A stretch of DNA of 64,000 bases from Chinchilla lanigera (GCF_000276665.1 NW_004955435.1:7091904-7155903); one strand, 5' to 3'; positions 35,401-48,333 are shown, counted from the stretch's first letter. Numbers and translations: made by a program. Notes: a model not told the origin generated them from the sequence alone.

Positions 35401-37481
35401 AAAAGCATTGCAGGACAAATTTGTTCCTCCTCAGTCTGGTAATCTGGAAGTTAAAAAACATTATTTGTACTCATATCTCAATGGTCAGATTGATTCACAT
35501 TGTACTTTCCTGCAAAAAAAGCTTAAGTAGAGACCATCTAGCCAAGAAAATGTGCACCAAAGTTGCCATCTGTGTTATGAAAATGAACAAGGACACTAGG
35601 CACAGTTTAAGAATTGGAAATACCATTGGAAATGATTCTGCCTCATTGATGTCCACTCTTACGGTAACTGCTTTAAGTGAGATCCCAGACTGTCTTATTC
35701 TTAGACTATTTTTGTCAAAAACAGAGCATATGCTGATTAGCATGCAGCTACCATTACATATATTCACATTAATTCACTTTAAATATGTATATAGAGAGAT
35801 TGATATAGGTAAACACAAGCAAATAAGTAGATAGCTTAGATAGATGATGGATAGATGATAGACAGACAGACAGACAGACAGATAATAGACTTATAAGCTG
35901 ACCAAGGTAGTGCCAAGTCAGTACTAAAAGATAATTGTAAACAATCCTGTGTTTTTGAGAATGGCAACTTCATAGTTAAACTTCCTTTGGAGAATACATT
36001 AATGCAAACAAGCAGTTATAACACAAAGCCATGAGTTACACGTGAGCAGAGGCTGGGGTAAAGAAACCTTCAAAATAGGATAAATTTCTGGGCTAAATCT
36101 TATGTCGTAATATTATTGAATGTGCTTCAGAAGGAAATGTACAAGATACAATGGAAGAAGTGGAGACATCCAAAGACGTGGCATCAAAAAGACTGATAGA
36201 TTTTAGATGTTTAGTGCATTAACCACATTTCAGGGGCACAATATAAAAAAGGAATACAGAAGCTTCTTACAAACTAGATTTAATGATGAATTTGATTCAG
36301 TGTTGGAAAAATGGGAGTTTTCATAATTCACAATTATCTTACATTTTCAGTTTTTCAATATGATAGATTGATACCAAGGCCTCCCATAATGAATAAAAAA
36401 GAAGGGAAAATACTACTGCAAGGTTTTCACATAATGACATCCATATGAAGATTAATGAAGATTATTTAAACTGAAAATATTTCTATTTTTATAATTGAAC
36501 TACAGACATAACTTTGTTTACATGTGTTGTTTTTTTTTCTGTTCTCCAATGTAACCTGTCCTTAAAACCATGCAAATAATAAATAAAACAGCATTCTATC
36601 ATAGATCAAGTGGTATGAAGGGACTAGGTAGGTCTACATGTTTTAATGTGGTGAGTGTAGGTTACTTAAGACTCATATTGTTTTTAATCGTAGGAGCTAG
36701 CACAGAAGCTGTATAAGGACCATTTCTCAAGTCCCATTAGCCACTATAGGAAAAATGAAGACTACCTTTTGTGTCTTTATGGAAATGTGATTTCTTTTGT
36801 TCTAGGGAGAGATGAATGTGCTTTGAAAGTCTGGGACTCCTGTATCTCCAAAGTTGAAGAAATACTGTTTCTGTGTTCTAGTTAAATGTCACACATGGGA
36901 TAAAAATAATTTTCAATAATGTTCCCAAAAGAAAGGAGAAGAAAAGAAAAAAACAGAGAAAGAGCAAGAGAAGGAAAGAAGCAGTTGGTTAGAGTGAAGA
37001 GAGAGATGAAAGTTGGAACTTGGGCACATTAGCCAACTGAACTAAAGAATAATTGCAAAACAGAGTATCTTCTTTCTACTTGGTTTTCTCATATATCATT
37101 ACAAGCTATAATTCTGTATCTGACTCTATTCGACCATCTGCATTAATTCAGTAATTCTGAAGAGTAAGCTTATTTCAGTAGATTTTGAATGCATTAATTT
37201 AGTAATGTCTGCAAATCTTATTAAATAGTTTTATTACATTGGTGGATTTCAAATTTAAATCCTTTTATAGAAAGAAATGTGAAACCAATAATTGATTTCA
37301 ATTATTTCCTTAGAATATAGTTGTTAAATATTAAAACAGCATATTTCTTTGAGAGTTGGCTAAGGTAAAATGAAACAAAGCTGATAGTGTCATTATGATA
37401 TTTCCATTCTTGGTAATTTTCGCACAGTTAATAGAATACATTGACTTTAGACAGGAAATTGAGACTAAATTTTCCTGATAC
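29429..37481. other. 8-kb AT-rich stretch without a recognisable gene or named repeat
   Basis: This is the longest unannotated block. Slightly less AT-rich patches occur at 30060-30220, 30690-30790, 33200-33400 and 35230-35420. Frames at 32850-33140 (96 codons) and 35421-35834 (137 codons, plus) show no domains. 35840-35889 is a GATA/GACA repeat. 36930-36985 is purine-rich. I see no SINE, LINE or LTR signature that I can defend. Confidence 0.45.
35840..35889. repeat. (GATA)n(GACA)n tetranucleotide repeat
   Basis: TAGATGATGGATAGATGATA is followed by five or more GACA units and GATAATAGA. Confidence 0.93.
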
Positions 37482-37492
37482 TAAAATTGAAA

Positions 37493-38527
37493 TTATAAAC
37501 ATGGGTGTATATATATCTCTGCGGTATGATGGTTTTAATTCTTCTAGGAAAATACCCAGAAGGGGAATAGCTGGGTTAAGTGGGATCTCTAATCCTAGTT
37601 TTGTGAGGAATCTCCAAACTGATTTCCACAGTGGTTTCACCAGTCTACACTCCCACCAGCAGTGGAGTAGAGTTCCTTTCTCCCCAGAGGCCCACTAGAA
37701 TTTGTTATGGGTTGATTTCTTGATGACAGCCATTCTTTTTGGGGTGAGATGGAATCTCAGTGTTGTTTCAATTTGCATTTCTTGAGTGATTAATGATGTT
37801 GAACATTTTTTCATGTATTTAGTTTCCATTAGCATTTCTTTATCTGAGAAGTGTGTATTAATTTCAGATGCCCATTTTTGGATTGGGTCTTTGAATTTTG
37901 GGGGTCTAATTTTTAAAAAAATTCTTTATATGTTTTAGATAGAAGTCCTTAGTCTGAGGGAAGCTGGCTAAAATTTTTTTCCCAATTTGTGGGTTTTCTT
38001 TTTACTCTATTGGTGATTTCTTTAGATGTGCAAAAACTGTTCAATAAGATGAGATCCCAGATGTTGACGCTTTGAAGTATTTCCCACGCAGTTTGGTTTT
38101 TATTCATGAACTCTCTGCCTACCCCTATGTCTTCAAAATTTCTACCTACTTTCTCTTCCAGTAGATTTAGTGTTTCTGTTTTGATATTTAGATCTTTGAC
38201 CCATTTTGACTTTAGTGCATGGTGATAAACATGTGTCTACTTTTAGTCTTTGGCATGTGGAAATACAGTTTTTCCAGCACCATTTATTAAAGAGGCTATC
38301 TTTCTTCCAGTGAATATGTTTGGCCCTTTTGTCAAACAAAAGATGGGTGAGGGTGTTTGTAGTTGTGTCTGAATCTTCTAATCTTTTGCATTGATCTTCA
38401 GGTCTGTTTTTTGGCCAGTACCATGCTGATTTTATCATAGTAGCTTTATAGTATAATTTCAAGTCAGGAATTGTGATGCATCCTACCTTTCTTTTGTTTC
38501 CCAGGATTGCTTTTGCTGTTCTATCTT
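37493..38527 (-). pseudogene. Inverted L1 ORF2 C-terminal segment
   Basis: Minus-strand frames show L1 ORF2 features: 38540-38142 contains AILGNKRKVGCITIPDLKLY and YKATMIKSAWYW, and 37640-37428 contains PLWKSVWRFLTKLGLEIPL and NPAIPLLGIF. Stops and frameshifts separate them. The orientation is opposite to the L1 3' end that follows. Confidence 0.92.
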
Positions 38528-39312
38528 GGAAACAACCCAAATGCCCATCAACTGAGGAATGGATTAAAAAGATGTGGTTTTTTTATATAATGAAGTATTA
38601 CTCAGCTATAAAAAAGATAACCTTGAGGCTTTTGTAAATAAATGGATGCAACTAGAGACCATACTCATAAGTGAAATAAATTGGACCAACATGTTTAAAC
38701 ATCATATTGTCTCCCTGATGAAGGGAACCTGAAAGAGTATGTAAAACTGAAAATGTACAATAGATGACATGAAAGGGAAAGAAATTGCTCAAAGAAAGGA
38801 ACAACTGGGATGAGGGAAAGAAGAAAAAAAGAAAGAAGGAAAGCAAAATATATACATATAAGAATAGCTGGGATAACTGTATTACTGATATCTGATGGTA
38901 TATTGAAAGGAACAGTTAATGCTTAAAATTTTTCATATTTTGATGAATTTTGCATGCTTATATCTGATAGTCTGAGCAACTGATTTGCAGACAACAATAT
39001 GAAGTGGAACCACCATCGGTGAATTCCTATTATCTTGCCTGGTGAAACTGTATTATCTCTAATGTTTTATTTAATAATTATTTTATTTTTATTCTCTTTA
39101 ATGGTTTGAACAATCTTCCATTCTTACATCTGGTAATCTGAGCAACATAGTTGAAGATAAAATATGTCATTTAGCCACCACTGTTAATTTCTATCATTTT
39201 GTGTTGAAACTCTGTATCACTTTTAATGTTCTTGCTTTGTTTTGTTTATGTCTGTGATGTTGGTATATTGCTATTGTTTTTTGTTTTTTACTACTCACTT
39301 TAAAATAAAAAA
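38528..39312 (+). pseudogene. L1 ORF2 terminus and 3' UTR (direct segment)
   Basis: Begins with the last ORF2 codons (WKQPKCPSTEEWIKK-like, then YYSAIKK), passes 'ataagtgaaataaattggac', and continues through a T-rich 3' UTR to 'aaaataaaaaaatgagg'. The UTR part 39130-39310 aligns with 22485-22680. Confidence 0.88.
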
Positions 39313-39494
39313 ATGAGGAGAAAAGAAATATATTTGGGAACAAGAAACATTTTATGAAATAATGTTTGGCCTTATTATGAAAAATCTCTAATATGTCCTG
39401 TTCTTCCTCATTAAAACTTTTCAATTTCTTTAAGAAAATAAAAAAATAAAACTAGCTATCTTAATCAAAAGCAAAAAAATAAATAAAATTGAAA

Positions 39495-40729
39495 GCTTGC
39501 AGAATGTAATGTGGCAGAATGAGCCAAGATAGCTACATTCCCATTAGAATGGGATCACCTGAAACTTCTGTGTTTATCCTACCTGTCTAAATCCACCTCA
39601 TGTCACAAGGATAAGATTCCCTGAGAGTTGACATAAGAGAGGCATCTGAATAGAAGAGCAGTTCAGGACTGAGGATGAGAGGGAAAGATTATAGGGAAGT
39701 CAGAAAATGGGTCTATCTCTATGATTGAAGTGAAATAAGTTTACTTTTCTGGAAGAAAAACACTTTCACGTTCAGAGTGTATAGTAAACCTTGAGAGAAT
39801 AAGGTTCTTCTGTTCATCTCATAAATTGTAGTTTGTAAAGCTGTATTTTCTTCACCACTGCCTTTTACAGTTTGCAAAGATGTTAGCTTTAATAGGAAAA
39901 TCTGTTAAAGGGTCACTGTGTGTGCTCTGCCTGGTATGGACAGCCTTGCTTGGAAACACTTCCTTTGATGAAATTTCAAAGTAATAGTTATCTTTAATGA
40001 GACTGCCAGATTTATTTTTTAATTTAGAGGCTTCTTTTTGTATTATAAAAAGAGCAATAATCTGTAGTACAAAGAATTGGAATTTAAAAAGTGATGTTCT
40101 TTTGAAAGGTGACCTTGATGTGCACCTCAGAGATTTTTAGGAAATATATTTTAAGTAATTCCATGAATTGTTCTAGGAAACTTAAGCAATGTCCAGTATA
40201 GTGGGTGTCTTATGTTTTGCCTATAAATATTAGTGTTTTTAACATGAAAATATTATTCAAATATTGACAGATATGTAACATTATGTGTAATGAAATATAT
40301 ATATACAGATAAATACTACATTTTTATATATAACGTGGTAAATGGGTTTTTATTTTTGTACAGAACAGTATATTTTCTAATGCTTAGTCTACATCTCCTT
40401 AGTACTTCCTCGATTTCCTTCTACACTAAGGGTCTCCATGGTACACTCTCCTTTTATCGCTTGATCATAGCTTCTGCGGTCTTACATTTTTCCACTTTTA
40501 TGTGAACTGGCTTTAAGTGTCAAAGCATAGTCTTCATTGTCTTTGTGAACCCAAAAGCTTTCACAGTGTTGTGCCACTGTCTTCTTAAAAATGTGGAGGC
40601 ATCAAGAATGAAACAATGTATAAACACACAGCATTTGTATAAATTTTGTGTATGTCCACTAAAAGCATACTCATACCACCTATGCTATATTATATACAGC
40701 TAAATTAAAAATGAGACTTAAATGTAGAA
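39495..40729. other. No recognisable gene
   Basis: AT-rich. The 71-codon frame at 40290-40505 has no motif. Confidence 0.5.
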
Positions 40730-40900
40730 ATACACTTAATATATTACTTAATGAGGATTAAACATACTTAATGATAATTAAATTAAGTAATTGTATATAC
40801 TTAATATACTTAATGAGAATTATATATACTTAATATACTTATACTTAATTATAGAATTATATATACTTAATATATTTAATGAGAATTAAATTAATATAGA
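40730..40900. repeat. AT-rich minisatellite with ACTTAATATACTTAATGAGA units
   Basis: The words TACTTAATATACTTAATGAG and variants (CTTAATGAGGATTAAA, ACTTAATGATAATTAAA, TTTAATGAGAATTAAA) recur about five times with a period of roughly 25-45 bases. Unit copies differ by small insertions. Confidence 0.8.
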
Positions 40901-40960
40901 AATAGTACACATTGGTGGACTAAATTATATAATCAGAGACTAAAATACATTGTCATTTCT

Positions 40961-41054
40961 CAGTTATCAAGTTTGTGTGTGTGTGTGTTTTTGAGACTCC
41001 CGAGTGCGGGGATTACAGGTGTGAGCCAGTGTGCCTGGCTCCGTTATCGAGTTT
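40961..41054 (-). mobile_element. Truncated B1 SINE, minus strand, with 14-bp duplication
   Basis: Only the 5' part of a B1 remains (minus strand GAGCCAGGCACACTGGCTC then CACCTGTAATCCCCGCACTC), at 40975-41040 with a short GT/T tract in place of the tail. CAGTTATCAAGTTT (40961-40974) and CCGTTATCGAGTTT (41041-41054) match at 12 of 14 positions. Confidence 0.8.
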
Positions 41055-41212
41055 TTAAAAGTCAGTAAGTATAAACATAAAGAAAACATTATTCTAAGTC
41101 TGATTCCACAGACCACCTTATTCTGCAATCATAGTTAAACTGTCTAAAAATGTTTTCGGCTCTCTAAGCTTTTTTAAGAGTACATGGCCATTGAATAAAA
41201 AGGGTAGTTTTT

Positions 41213-42442
41213 AAACAAATGTTGTTGAATAAACTGAATATCCACATGCAAAAGAATTAAATTTGACAATTATCTAACACCATATATAACATTAATTCAG
41301 AATAGATCAAAGGCCTAAAATTAAGGGCTAAAACGTCATATCATAGAAGAAAATGTAGAGTGAGACCTTCACACATTGAATTGATTTATAGGGTATAGTA
41401 CCAAAGGTAGAGCAACAAAGACAAAAATAGACAAATTGAGCCTATTGAAAATTTAAAACTCCTTATGTACATCAGAAGGTACTCTCAACCAATTAGGAGG
41501 AAACTATGGAGTGGGAGAAAATATTTGCAGCGTATAAGGGATTAATAACAAGAAAACATACATGCATGTCTGTATGTGCATAAAGAGACATCTTGAAATT
41601 AAAAATAAGTTAAAATAGGTAAACATGGAATAATAAGGAAGATATTAAAATTGATGATAAGCTGCTCCACATCTCTAATAATTAGAGAAATGCAAATCAA
41701 AACGTCAATGAGGTATCACCTCACATCCATTAGATGGTTAACGTTCAAAAGCAAAAAACTTGGAACTGGTAAGTATTGGCAAGGAAGTGAAAGCTAAAAC
41801 CCTCAAATGCTATTGCTGAGAATTCAAAATGGTGCCTCACTATGGAAAACTTTATGGTAAGCCCTCAAGAAATTAATCATAATATTAATATGTGATCCAG
41901 CAATTGAAATTCTTATTTCTGAGTATACACTCAAAAGAATTAAAACCAGACTTAGAGAGTTGTATATTCATATTAATGAAGGACTATACATAATATCCTA
42001 AAGGTGGGAGGAAATGAAGAATCCACAGATGGAAGAATGAATATGGAAGAATGAATAAATTAAATGTGGAAATAAATGCAAAAGGATTATATTCATCCAT
42101 AAAGTGGAAGATTCTGACAAATTGTAGAACATGGGTGACCTTTAAGACCATCATATTATATGTTATAACCCAGTCAAAACGAAATATGCTGTATAACTTT
42201 ATACAGAATAGTCAGATTCATGAGAACAAAAAGTACAGTGCTAAAATTCAAAGCCTGGGGAAAATAAAAGACAGAGAGTCATTATTTAATATTTATTTTA
42301 TTTCAATTTCCTAGAATGAAAAAGAATTCTAAAGATGGAAGGTGATCAGTTTCCACAAAATGACTGTTTCATACCCCTAAATGACACACTTAAAATGGTT
42401 AAAATAATAAATTTTGTCATGTATATTTTGTCAATAAAATTT
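41213..42442 (+). mobile_element. Old L1M-type ORF2 C-terminus and 3' UTR
   Basis: Ordered L1 landmarks: 'atagatcaaaggcctaaa', 'gggagaaaatatttgcagcg', 'aatcaaaacgtcaatgagg', 'tcacctcacatccattag', 'tgatccagcaattgaaattc', 'ggattatattcatccataaa', and the 3' terminus 'cacacttaaaatggttaaaa' followed by 'aataaattttgtcatgta'. That terminus is characteristic of L1MA-MC type ends shared across mammals. Highly diverged and dead. Confidence 0.9.
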
Positions 42443-44049
42443 GGAGGGAAAGACTTTATAATTATAGACGGTACAGGCTTGAGAACAAGTTTTCATTTTT
42501 TAAACAAATGTATTTAAGCATGACTTCCAATAATTGCCTTCATAGACATAGTGCTAAAAAATACCAGGATGTGATGGAAAAAGTCCTGGATTAGAAGACA
42601 CTTTTTCAGTGATTCTGGCACGTTATTCGGCATGGGATATGACACAGTACTACAGTTCAGATCTGTGCCACCAAGTTGATTCTGAATAGTTTGTCGATAT
42701 GGATTACATCTATGATAGTCACTGGGGCCATATTAGGAATGAATAGTAAATCAGAGCCTTACAAACCGGAAACAACAAACATCCTAGTTAATTCATGTGC
42801 AGCTCACATAGAAACCAGTGTACAGGAGCTGCTTGCCTCCTTGAAAGTTTCCATGCAATAAAAGAAAGTGCAGTGAGTTCTTTATGTGTTCTGAATCCAC
42901 TTTTCCCTTCCAGGGTAATATCTACGTCTTAGCGAATATTCCACCCCAGCGCTTGTACCAGTGAGTTGAAATCTACTGGGGAGAAAAATATGCACATCTA
43001 CCTCCAGAACTAAGTCAAATAGACTGATTTACTTGGCAGATCCAGCCAAACTTGGCTTGCTTTAAAATTTGGAAGAAAACGGAACCCTCCTCAAATTCAG
43101 AGTATGATGTGTTCATCTATGAATCAGGGTACACCCGCTCACTGTACACTCTCTTTTGTTTAACCATTACATTATCTTTTCAGTAAATTAGCTTTTATGT
43201 TCTCAGATTCACACATGAATACTCTTTAAAGAAGCTGTATCAAATTGGCTCATTGTCTATGTGATTCCGATAATCACAGCAAATTAAAGCTGTACAACAT
43301 TTCTTTCTGGTAATACCTTTCTTTCTGAAGCTAAAGAAAGAAGAGTCATAGCATGACTACACGTAATTTTTGTGCTTCTACAATGTTTTTTTTTAAAACA
43401 TTGACCCTTTTCTCAAGCTTAAACTTTTTTTTGAAAGTGGAAGAGTTATCTAGAATTTGCAAATATTGTTTGTGTACCATGTGTAGATAAAAATTTATTA
43501 AATATATTAAATGTACACATGTATGCAGGGATATTTTATGTACACACATTTATTCATGAAGACACATGATAAAAAAACAGATTGTGGTTAAATGTGAGGC
43601 TGTCTTCATCTGTATTTTATTTTCATAGTACTTTTGTGTCTTGTGTCAATGTTTAAGTGATTCTCCATGTAACTGCCTCCACCAACTCTGCCTATCATTT
43701 TTATAGACTCCATTACCTACAGATTAAATTAAATAATAATCTGTATATTATACTTTATGTGATGCTGAAATACAGACGTATCTAAAATATTTAACAAGAA
43801 GATATAAAATATTCAATTTAATATGGTTTATGAAGAATTTGGCTGTGCATAACTTTTTTCTTATTTAATGAATGAATAAATTTGACCATTTCAGTTTAGT
43901 ACTAAATTATTCATGGATAAATGATCATTTTAATCATATTTAAGAATCAATGTTTAAGAATAAAGCATCTAAATCTGTTCTTTGTAGTATTCTCTCAACA
44001 CCATGCTCCTGAATAACATTTTTACACTTCTAAAATACAGTAATAATAA
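42443..44049. other. No recognisable gene
   Basis: 42540-42640 has a faint MIR-like flavour (tcctggattagaagacac) that I cannot confirm. 43380-43402 is a small palindromic T/A hairpin (CAATGTTTT...AAAACATTG). The remainder is anonymous. Confidence 0.4.
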
Positions 44050-44205
44050 GCCGGGTGTGATGGCTCACTCCTGTAATCCCAGCACTCAAGAGGCTGAGGC
44101 AGGAGGATTGTTGTGAGTGTAAGACCAGCCTGGGCTACAAAGTGAGCTCTAGGCCAGCCTGAACTCCACAGCGAGACCCTGTCTCAAAAAGAAAATAAAA
44201 AATAA
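44050..44205 (+). mobile_element. B1 SINE
   Basis: A nearly full B1: GCCGGGTGTGATGGCTCAC, CTGTAATCCCAGCACTCAAG, GAGGCTGAGGCAGGAGGAT, and the internal duplication with two copies of CCAGCCTG, ending GCGAGACCCTGTCTC and an A-rich tail. It is relatively little diverged. Target-site duplications are not clear because of AT-rich flanks. Confidence 0.95.
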
Positions 44206-44593
44206 ACATAATTCAACCAATAAAATTTAGGCAGAAAATTTTGTATACTGTGTCAGTGCACTGTATTTTAAGAGGCATACAACTACTTCTGTTTCATAAC
44301 CATAATTTCAGGTTTTATAAAATTATTTCCTATCATTAGAGGCTAAGTTTACATTTTTATTCAAAACATAACTGTTTGATTTGAATTATCTTTACTTAGC
44401 ATATGCGCTTATCACAGAAATGATGGGGAGCATACAGTCGTAATGTGCCAGGAACCACGGTCCACAGTTGTTCTGTTATGATTAAAAATTTCCCTGACCT
44501 CTTGGACAAGGCCATGAAAGAGCAAAGATAAACATCAAATCTATACGCAGTTTCTCAATTATTTAGTAAAAAATGCTCCTGATGCCTATTCCA
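44206..44593. other. No recognisable gene
   Basis: Anonymous AT-rich sequence. Confidence 0.5.
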
Positions 44594-45100
44594 TGTATTC
44601 AGCTGTATCTTGTGAAGAGACATGGTGAAGTCCTACCAGCTGGTACCAAGAATACGATTTTATTCAGAAACAGGGCCTTTGCAGATGTACTCAAGTTAAA
44701 ATAAGATCTTACTGGATTTGAGCGGACCCTATTATGACCAGTATTCTTATAAGAACAAGGAAGCTATTGTTTAGTGCATTTAGACATCTAGAGAAGAATA
44801 TCACATAAAAACACAGAAAGAAAGACAGAGAATGATATGTGTACAGTGACAAGGATTACAAACAAATCTGAAACTGTAATAGCTCAAGCAGACGCAGTGG
44901 AATGTCTTTCCTAGGTTTGACCCATCACTGGATTTTGAAAGCATGGGAGAACGCATGAGACAAATTCTTCAAAACCTGCAGGAGGCGCCAACACCACCGA
45001 AAACTTCACTTGGACTTCAAGCTTCCAGAGCTGTGAAACAGTGACTTCGTCCTGCTTAAAGTTGCTCATCTTTGCTACGTGTTGCAGGAAACTAATACAG
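44594..45100 (+). mobile_element. MLT1-type MaLR LTR
   Basis: Ordered landmarks of MLT1 LTRs: 'atggtgaagtcctacc', 'attcagaaacagggcctttg', 'cagatgtactcaagttaaaa', 'ggatttgagcggaccctatt', 'cttataagaacaagg', 'tggacttcaagcttccagag', 'ctgtgaaacagtgac', and the 3' end 'aggaaactaatacag'. About 500 bp, a solo LTR. Ancient. Confidence 0.88.
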
Positions 45101-46984
45101 ATATTTTTACTGAAAATATGTTGTGGCTCTAACAAATCCTTCGAAACGTTAAAGTGGTTTGGGAATGGTTTGGAGGAGTTTGAGGCACATGATAGTAAAA
45201 TCTTACAATCCTAGCTGATATGAAGATACTTTAATACTGATAGTAGAATGGATGTTGCATGTGTTCTGGAGAGATATCCTATGAAAACAAGGACAGTAAA
45301 GAAGGCTGTCAGGAAACTGAACTTGGGTGTTTAGCTAAAGGATATTTCCTGGCAAGATACAGAAGATTCAACTTTCTTTCTCTTTTTTCCTTGTAGATGA
45401 ATGTGAAAGAAGGCAAGTGAATTAGGAAAAGAACTCCCAAGAAAAGTAAATATCTCATTCTTGATGATTAGGAAAACTGAGCATATATGGATACCGTGCT
45501 CTGGACACATCCAAGAGTGTAGCTGTACACCCTTCCGGTGAGGAGAGTAGGTCTACGATGCATGCATCAATCAACTATGACACCAAAAACATGGAAGAGT
45601 GATGGATTTAGATAGATGATATATAGATAGATAGATAGATAGAGATACATAAATTTAAATGAAGAAGTAAGAAAATACAATAGAAAGTTTCAAATTACAA
45701 AAGATAGCAGTTGCATTCATCTTGTGATATTTTTCATTGTGTTCTTGGTTATTATCTGTGACAACTCACATTTAACACACAGATCATAACTATTCTATTA
45801 GACTTGTTATTTTATGACATTTTCTTGAAATTAAGAATAGCATCTGATTCAAATGAAAAGTTGGACATATAAATGCATTGCAATTGTTAAGATATCAACA
45901 ATTCAGTCTGTGGAAATGTTCTACAGAAATTTATGAATGTAATTTTGAAATTTTTCACAGAAGTAAAACACAGTATAATAGTTCTCATTGATGAGATTCT
46001 GGCTAATTTAACTGATTGACTGAAACTCTATGAGAAATAACAATGTTTGCCTTAGAGCCCTAGAGATTCAAAGAAGCATTGTATGTGAAATGCTGTGATT
46101 TCTGCTTATTCTTACATAAGCAATGAATATCCTGAAAGAGGAATTTTCTCAGACAATGTAATTTTCAATGAAAGGCTTTGTGAATCTGAGGAATAATTAC
46201 TTCTAAGAATGATTTTTCTTTCTCTGTAAGTTTCTCAAAGCTCTCTTGCCAGTTGCCTGAGGACACAAAAGTGAGAATTCACGTGTCTTGGATTCTAGGA
46301 ACATTGATAATCGAAAACAGTGATCAAAAACAATTACTTAGAGGTTTGTTTCATCAAAAACCCCTTTGTGACATAATTATGGAATATATTTGGTCTATGA
46401 GATTATCATGTTTTTGTTTTCTTGTCCAATTGTCTATGCAGCTCATCTCTAATGTTGTAGGCTATGCATACTCCTGAAACAATCTCATGTGCATCCAAAA
46501 GCATTATTTTGGGAAAATCAGAGATGTTTTATAAAAAACATACTCAGAAAAGTGAAAAAAATATAACAATAGCCAGAAAAACAGAAACATCTAAAAGAAA
46601 TTATAATAAATATTATAAGGTTATTGATTTGGGGGCCTCCTGTTCATTTTTTATGTAATTTTTAAATTTTCTTTGAACATCTATCCTTCAGTATTCACTT
46701 TTTTTTAAAAGTGCATATTACATAAGAGACCCCCATGTTTGATGCTTTTGGCTTAAATAAATATATAATATAAATTTAAGTGTCTGTAATGATGTTCCTT
46801 GAAAGCTTATTAAAATTAATGAAATTATTTTAAAGTAATACAATTTCCTAATGTAACACAAGTAGGAAATACAAAACACAAGAGAAAACAAATTTGTAGT
46901 AGAAACTAAAATGTAAGCACAAGCAAATACAGATGCTACAAAGAAAGCCAATTTGTTTACAGAACCCTATCTAGCATGCTATGG
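45101..46984. other. No recognisable gene
   Basis: AT-rich. A (GATA)n tract is at about 45611-45650. Frames up to 77 codons are unremarkable. Confidence 0.5.
45611..45650. repeat. (GATA)n microsatellite
   Basis: About six to seven consecutive GATA/TAGA units. Confidence 0.95.
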
Positions 46985-48333
46985 ATTTTGAGGGAAGACA
47001 GCCTCCTCAACAAACAGTGCTGGGAAAATTGGTTATCCACATGCTAAAGATTGAACCTAAACCCATATCTCTCTCCATTCACTAGAATAAAGTCAAAATG
47101 GACCAAAACATCAAAATAGAAACATGACGTACTAGAAGGGAAACTAAATAGAACTCTAAGTCATAGGCGTAGGCAAAGACTTTGTGAACAGAACCGCAGT
47201 TACACAAGAAATATTACAAAGCATCAAGAACTGGCATTCCATCAAATTAAAAAGCTCCGCACAGCAAAACAAACCACCAACAGAATGATGAGACCACCTA
47301 TAAATGGGAAAAAAGTTTTGCCAGCATCTCCTCAAAGGAATAATATCTAGAATGTACAAAGAACTCTAAAATCTTAGACCACCCAAATTCGAGCACACAA
47401 TTTTAAAGAATGGCCATCTGAAATGAATAGATGCTTCTCAGATGAAGAAATACATATGGCCAATAAATACATGAAAAAATGTTCAACATCACTGGCTATT
47501 TGAACACTGCAAATTAAAATAACACTAAAATTGCACCTCACTCTAGAAAGAATGGCTACCGTCAAGAAATAAACCAATAACAAATGCTGGCAAGGCTGTG
47601 GGAAGAAAGGCTCTTGGTGGCAGTGTAAATGGATACAGCTACTATGGAACTTAGTTGGATATTCCTCAAAAATTAAAAATAGAAATAACCTTTCACTCAG
47701 GTATTCCTTCTCTAGGTATCTTCTCAAAGAGTTGAAGAGTTCATATCACAGTATACACACTCATGTTTATAACAGCAAAATTTGTAATAGTTAAATATTG
47801 GGAACAGCCTATATGCCCATTAATAGATAAATAGATAAAGAAAAATGTGGCATTTATACACACTCTGCTATAAACAACGATAAACTTTAGTCATTTGTAT
47901 GAAAATGGATGAGCCTTGAGAGCATAACATTAAGTGAAGTAATTCAGACACACAAGCTTAAATAGTGCATTCTGTCTCATATAGGAAAAATTGTATATAA
48001 ATATATATAATAAATGAAATAAAAGACAGATATAAGAAAAAGAGAGAGAAAAAATTCTTGTAATACAGTGAGGTTAATGTATCTAAAAGTGGACCTTGAT
48101 TTAGTACAATTGTTTTACATGTTTCACATGTTTATTAGCCTACAAGTCTGGCTTTTGATCTGTATGTATGAAAGTTAACTTTATAAGAACTTATAAGTAT
48201 ATGATCTGATGCTGACAAAATAAGAGAATGGTGAGAAGAAAACAAAAAGAAATGTGCTATGTGCCTGTATCAATCCCCTACAGTGAATGAAATGATTATG
48301 TTCTGTGAACATGTACTAATCAAGTAAAATAAA
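46985..48333 (+). mobile_element. L1 ORF2 3' third and 3' UTR
   Basis: Landmarks: 'agtgctgggaaaattggtta', 'aagtcaaaatggaccaaaac', 'atcaagaactggcattccatc', 'atgcttctcagatgaagaaa', 'ggcaaggctgtgggaagaaag', 'aggtattccttctctaggta', 'gggaacagcctatatgccca', then 'attaagtgaagtaattcaga' and a UTR ending 'aagtaaaataaaattaaa'. Many stops. It differs in its UTR from the copies at 14.9 and 39.3 kb, so it belongs to an older subfamily. Confidence 0.92.

Larger units (their letters stand above)
37482..39494. mobile_element. L1 insertion with 5' inversion (twin priming) and 11-bp duplication
   Basis: 37493 to about 38527 is L1 ORF2 C-terminal sequence in minus orientation. From about 38528 the L1 continues in plus orientation through the ORF2 end (e.g. 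'aaatgcccatcaactgagg', 'attactcagctataaaaaag') and 3' UTR to about 39312, followed by A-rich segments to 39483. TAAAATTGAAA flanks the whole unit (37482-37492 and 39484-39494). This is the classic twin-priming structure, in which two ORF2 segments that adjoin in intact L1 point head to head. All ORFs are broken. Confidence 0.88.

Noticed and set aside
35421..35834. 137-codon plus-strand frame
   Set aside because: No recognisable motif, runs into a GATA/GACA repeat, and has no splice or promoter context. Overlapped by a 90-codon frame on the other strand.
40730..40900. CRISPR-like repeat array
   Set aside because: Units are AT-rich, imperfect and without unique spacers, and the DNA is mammalian.
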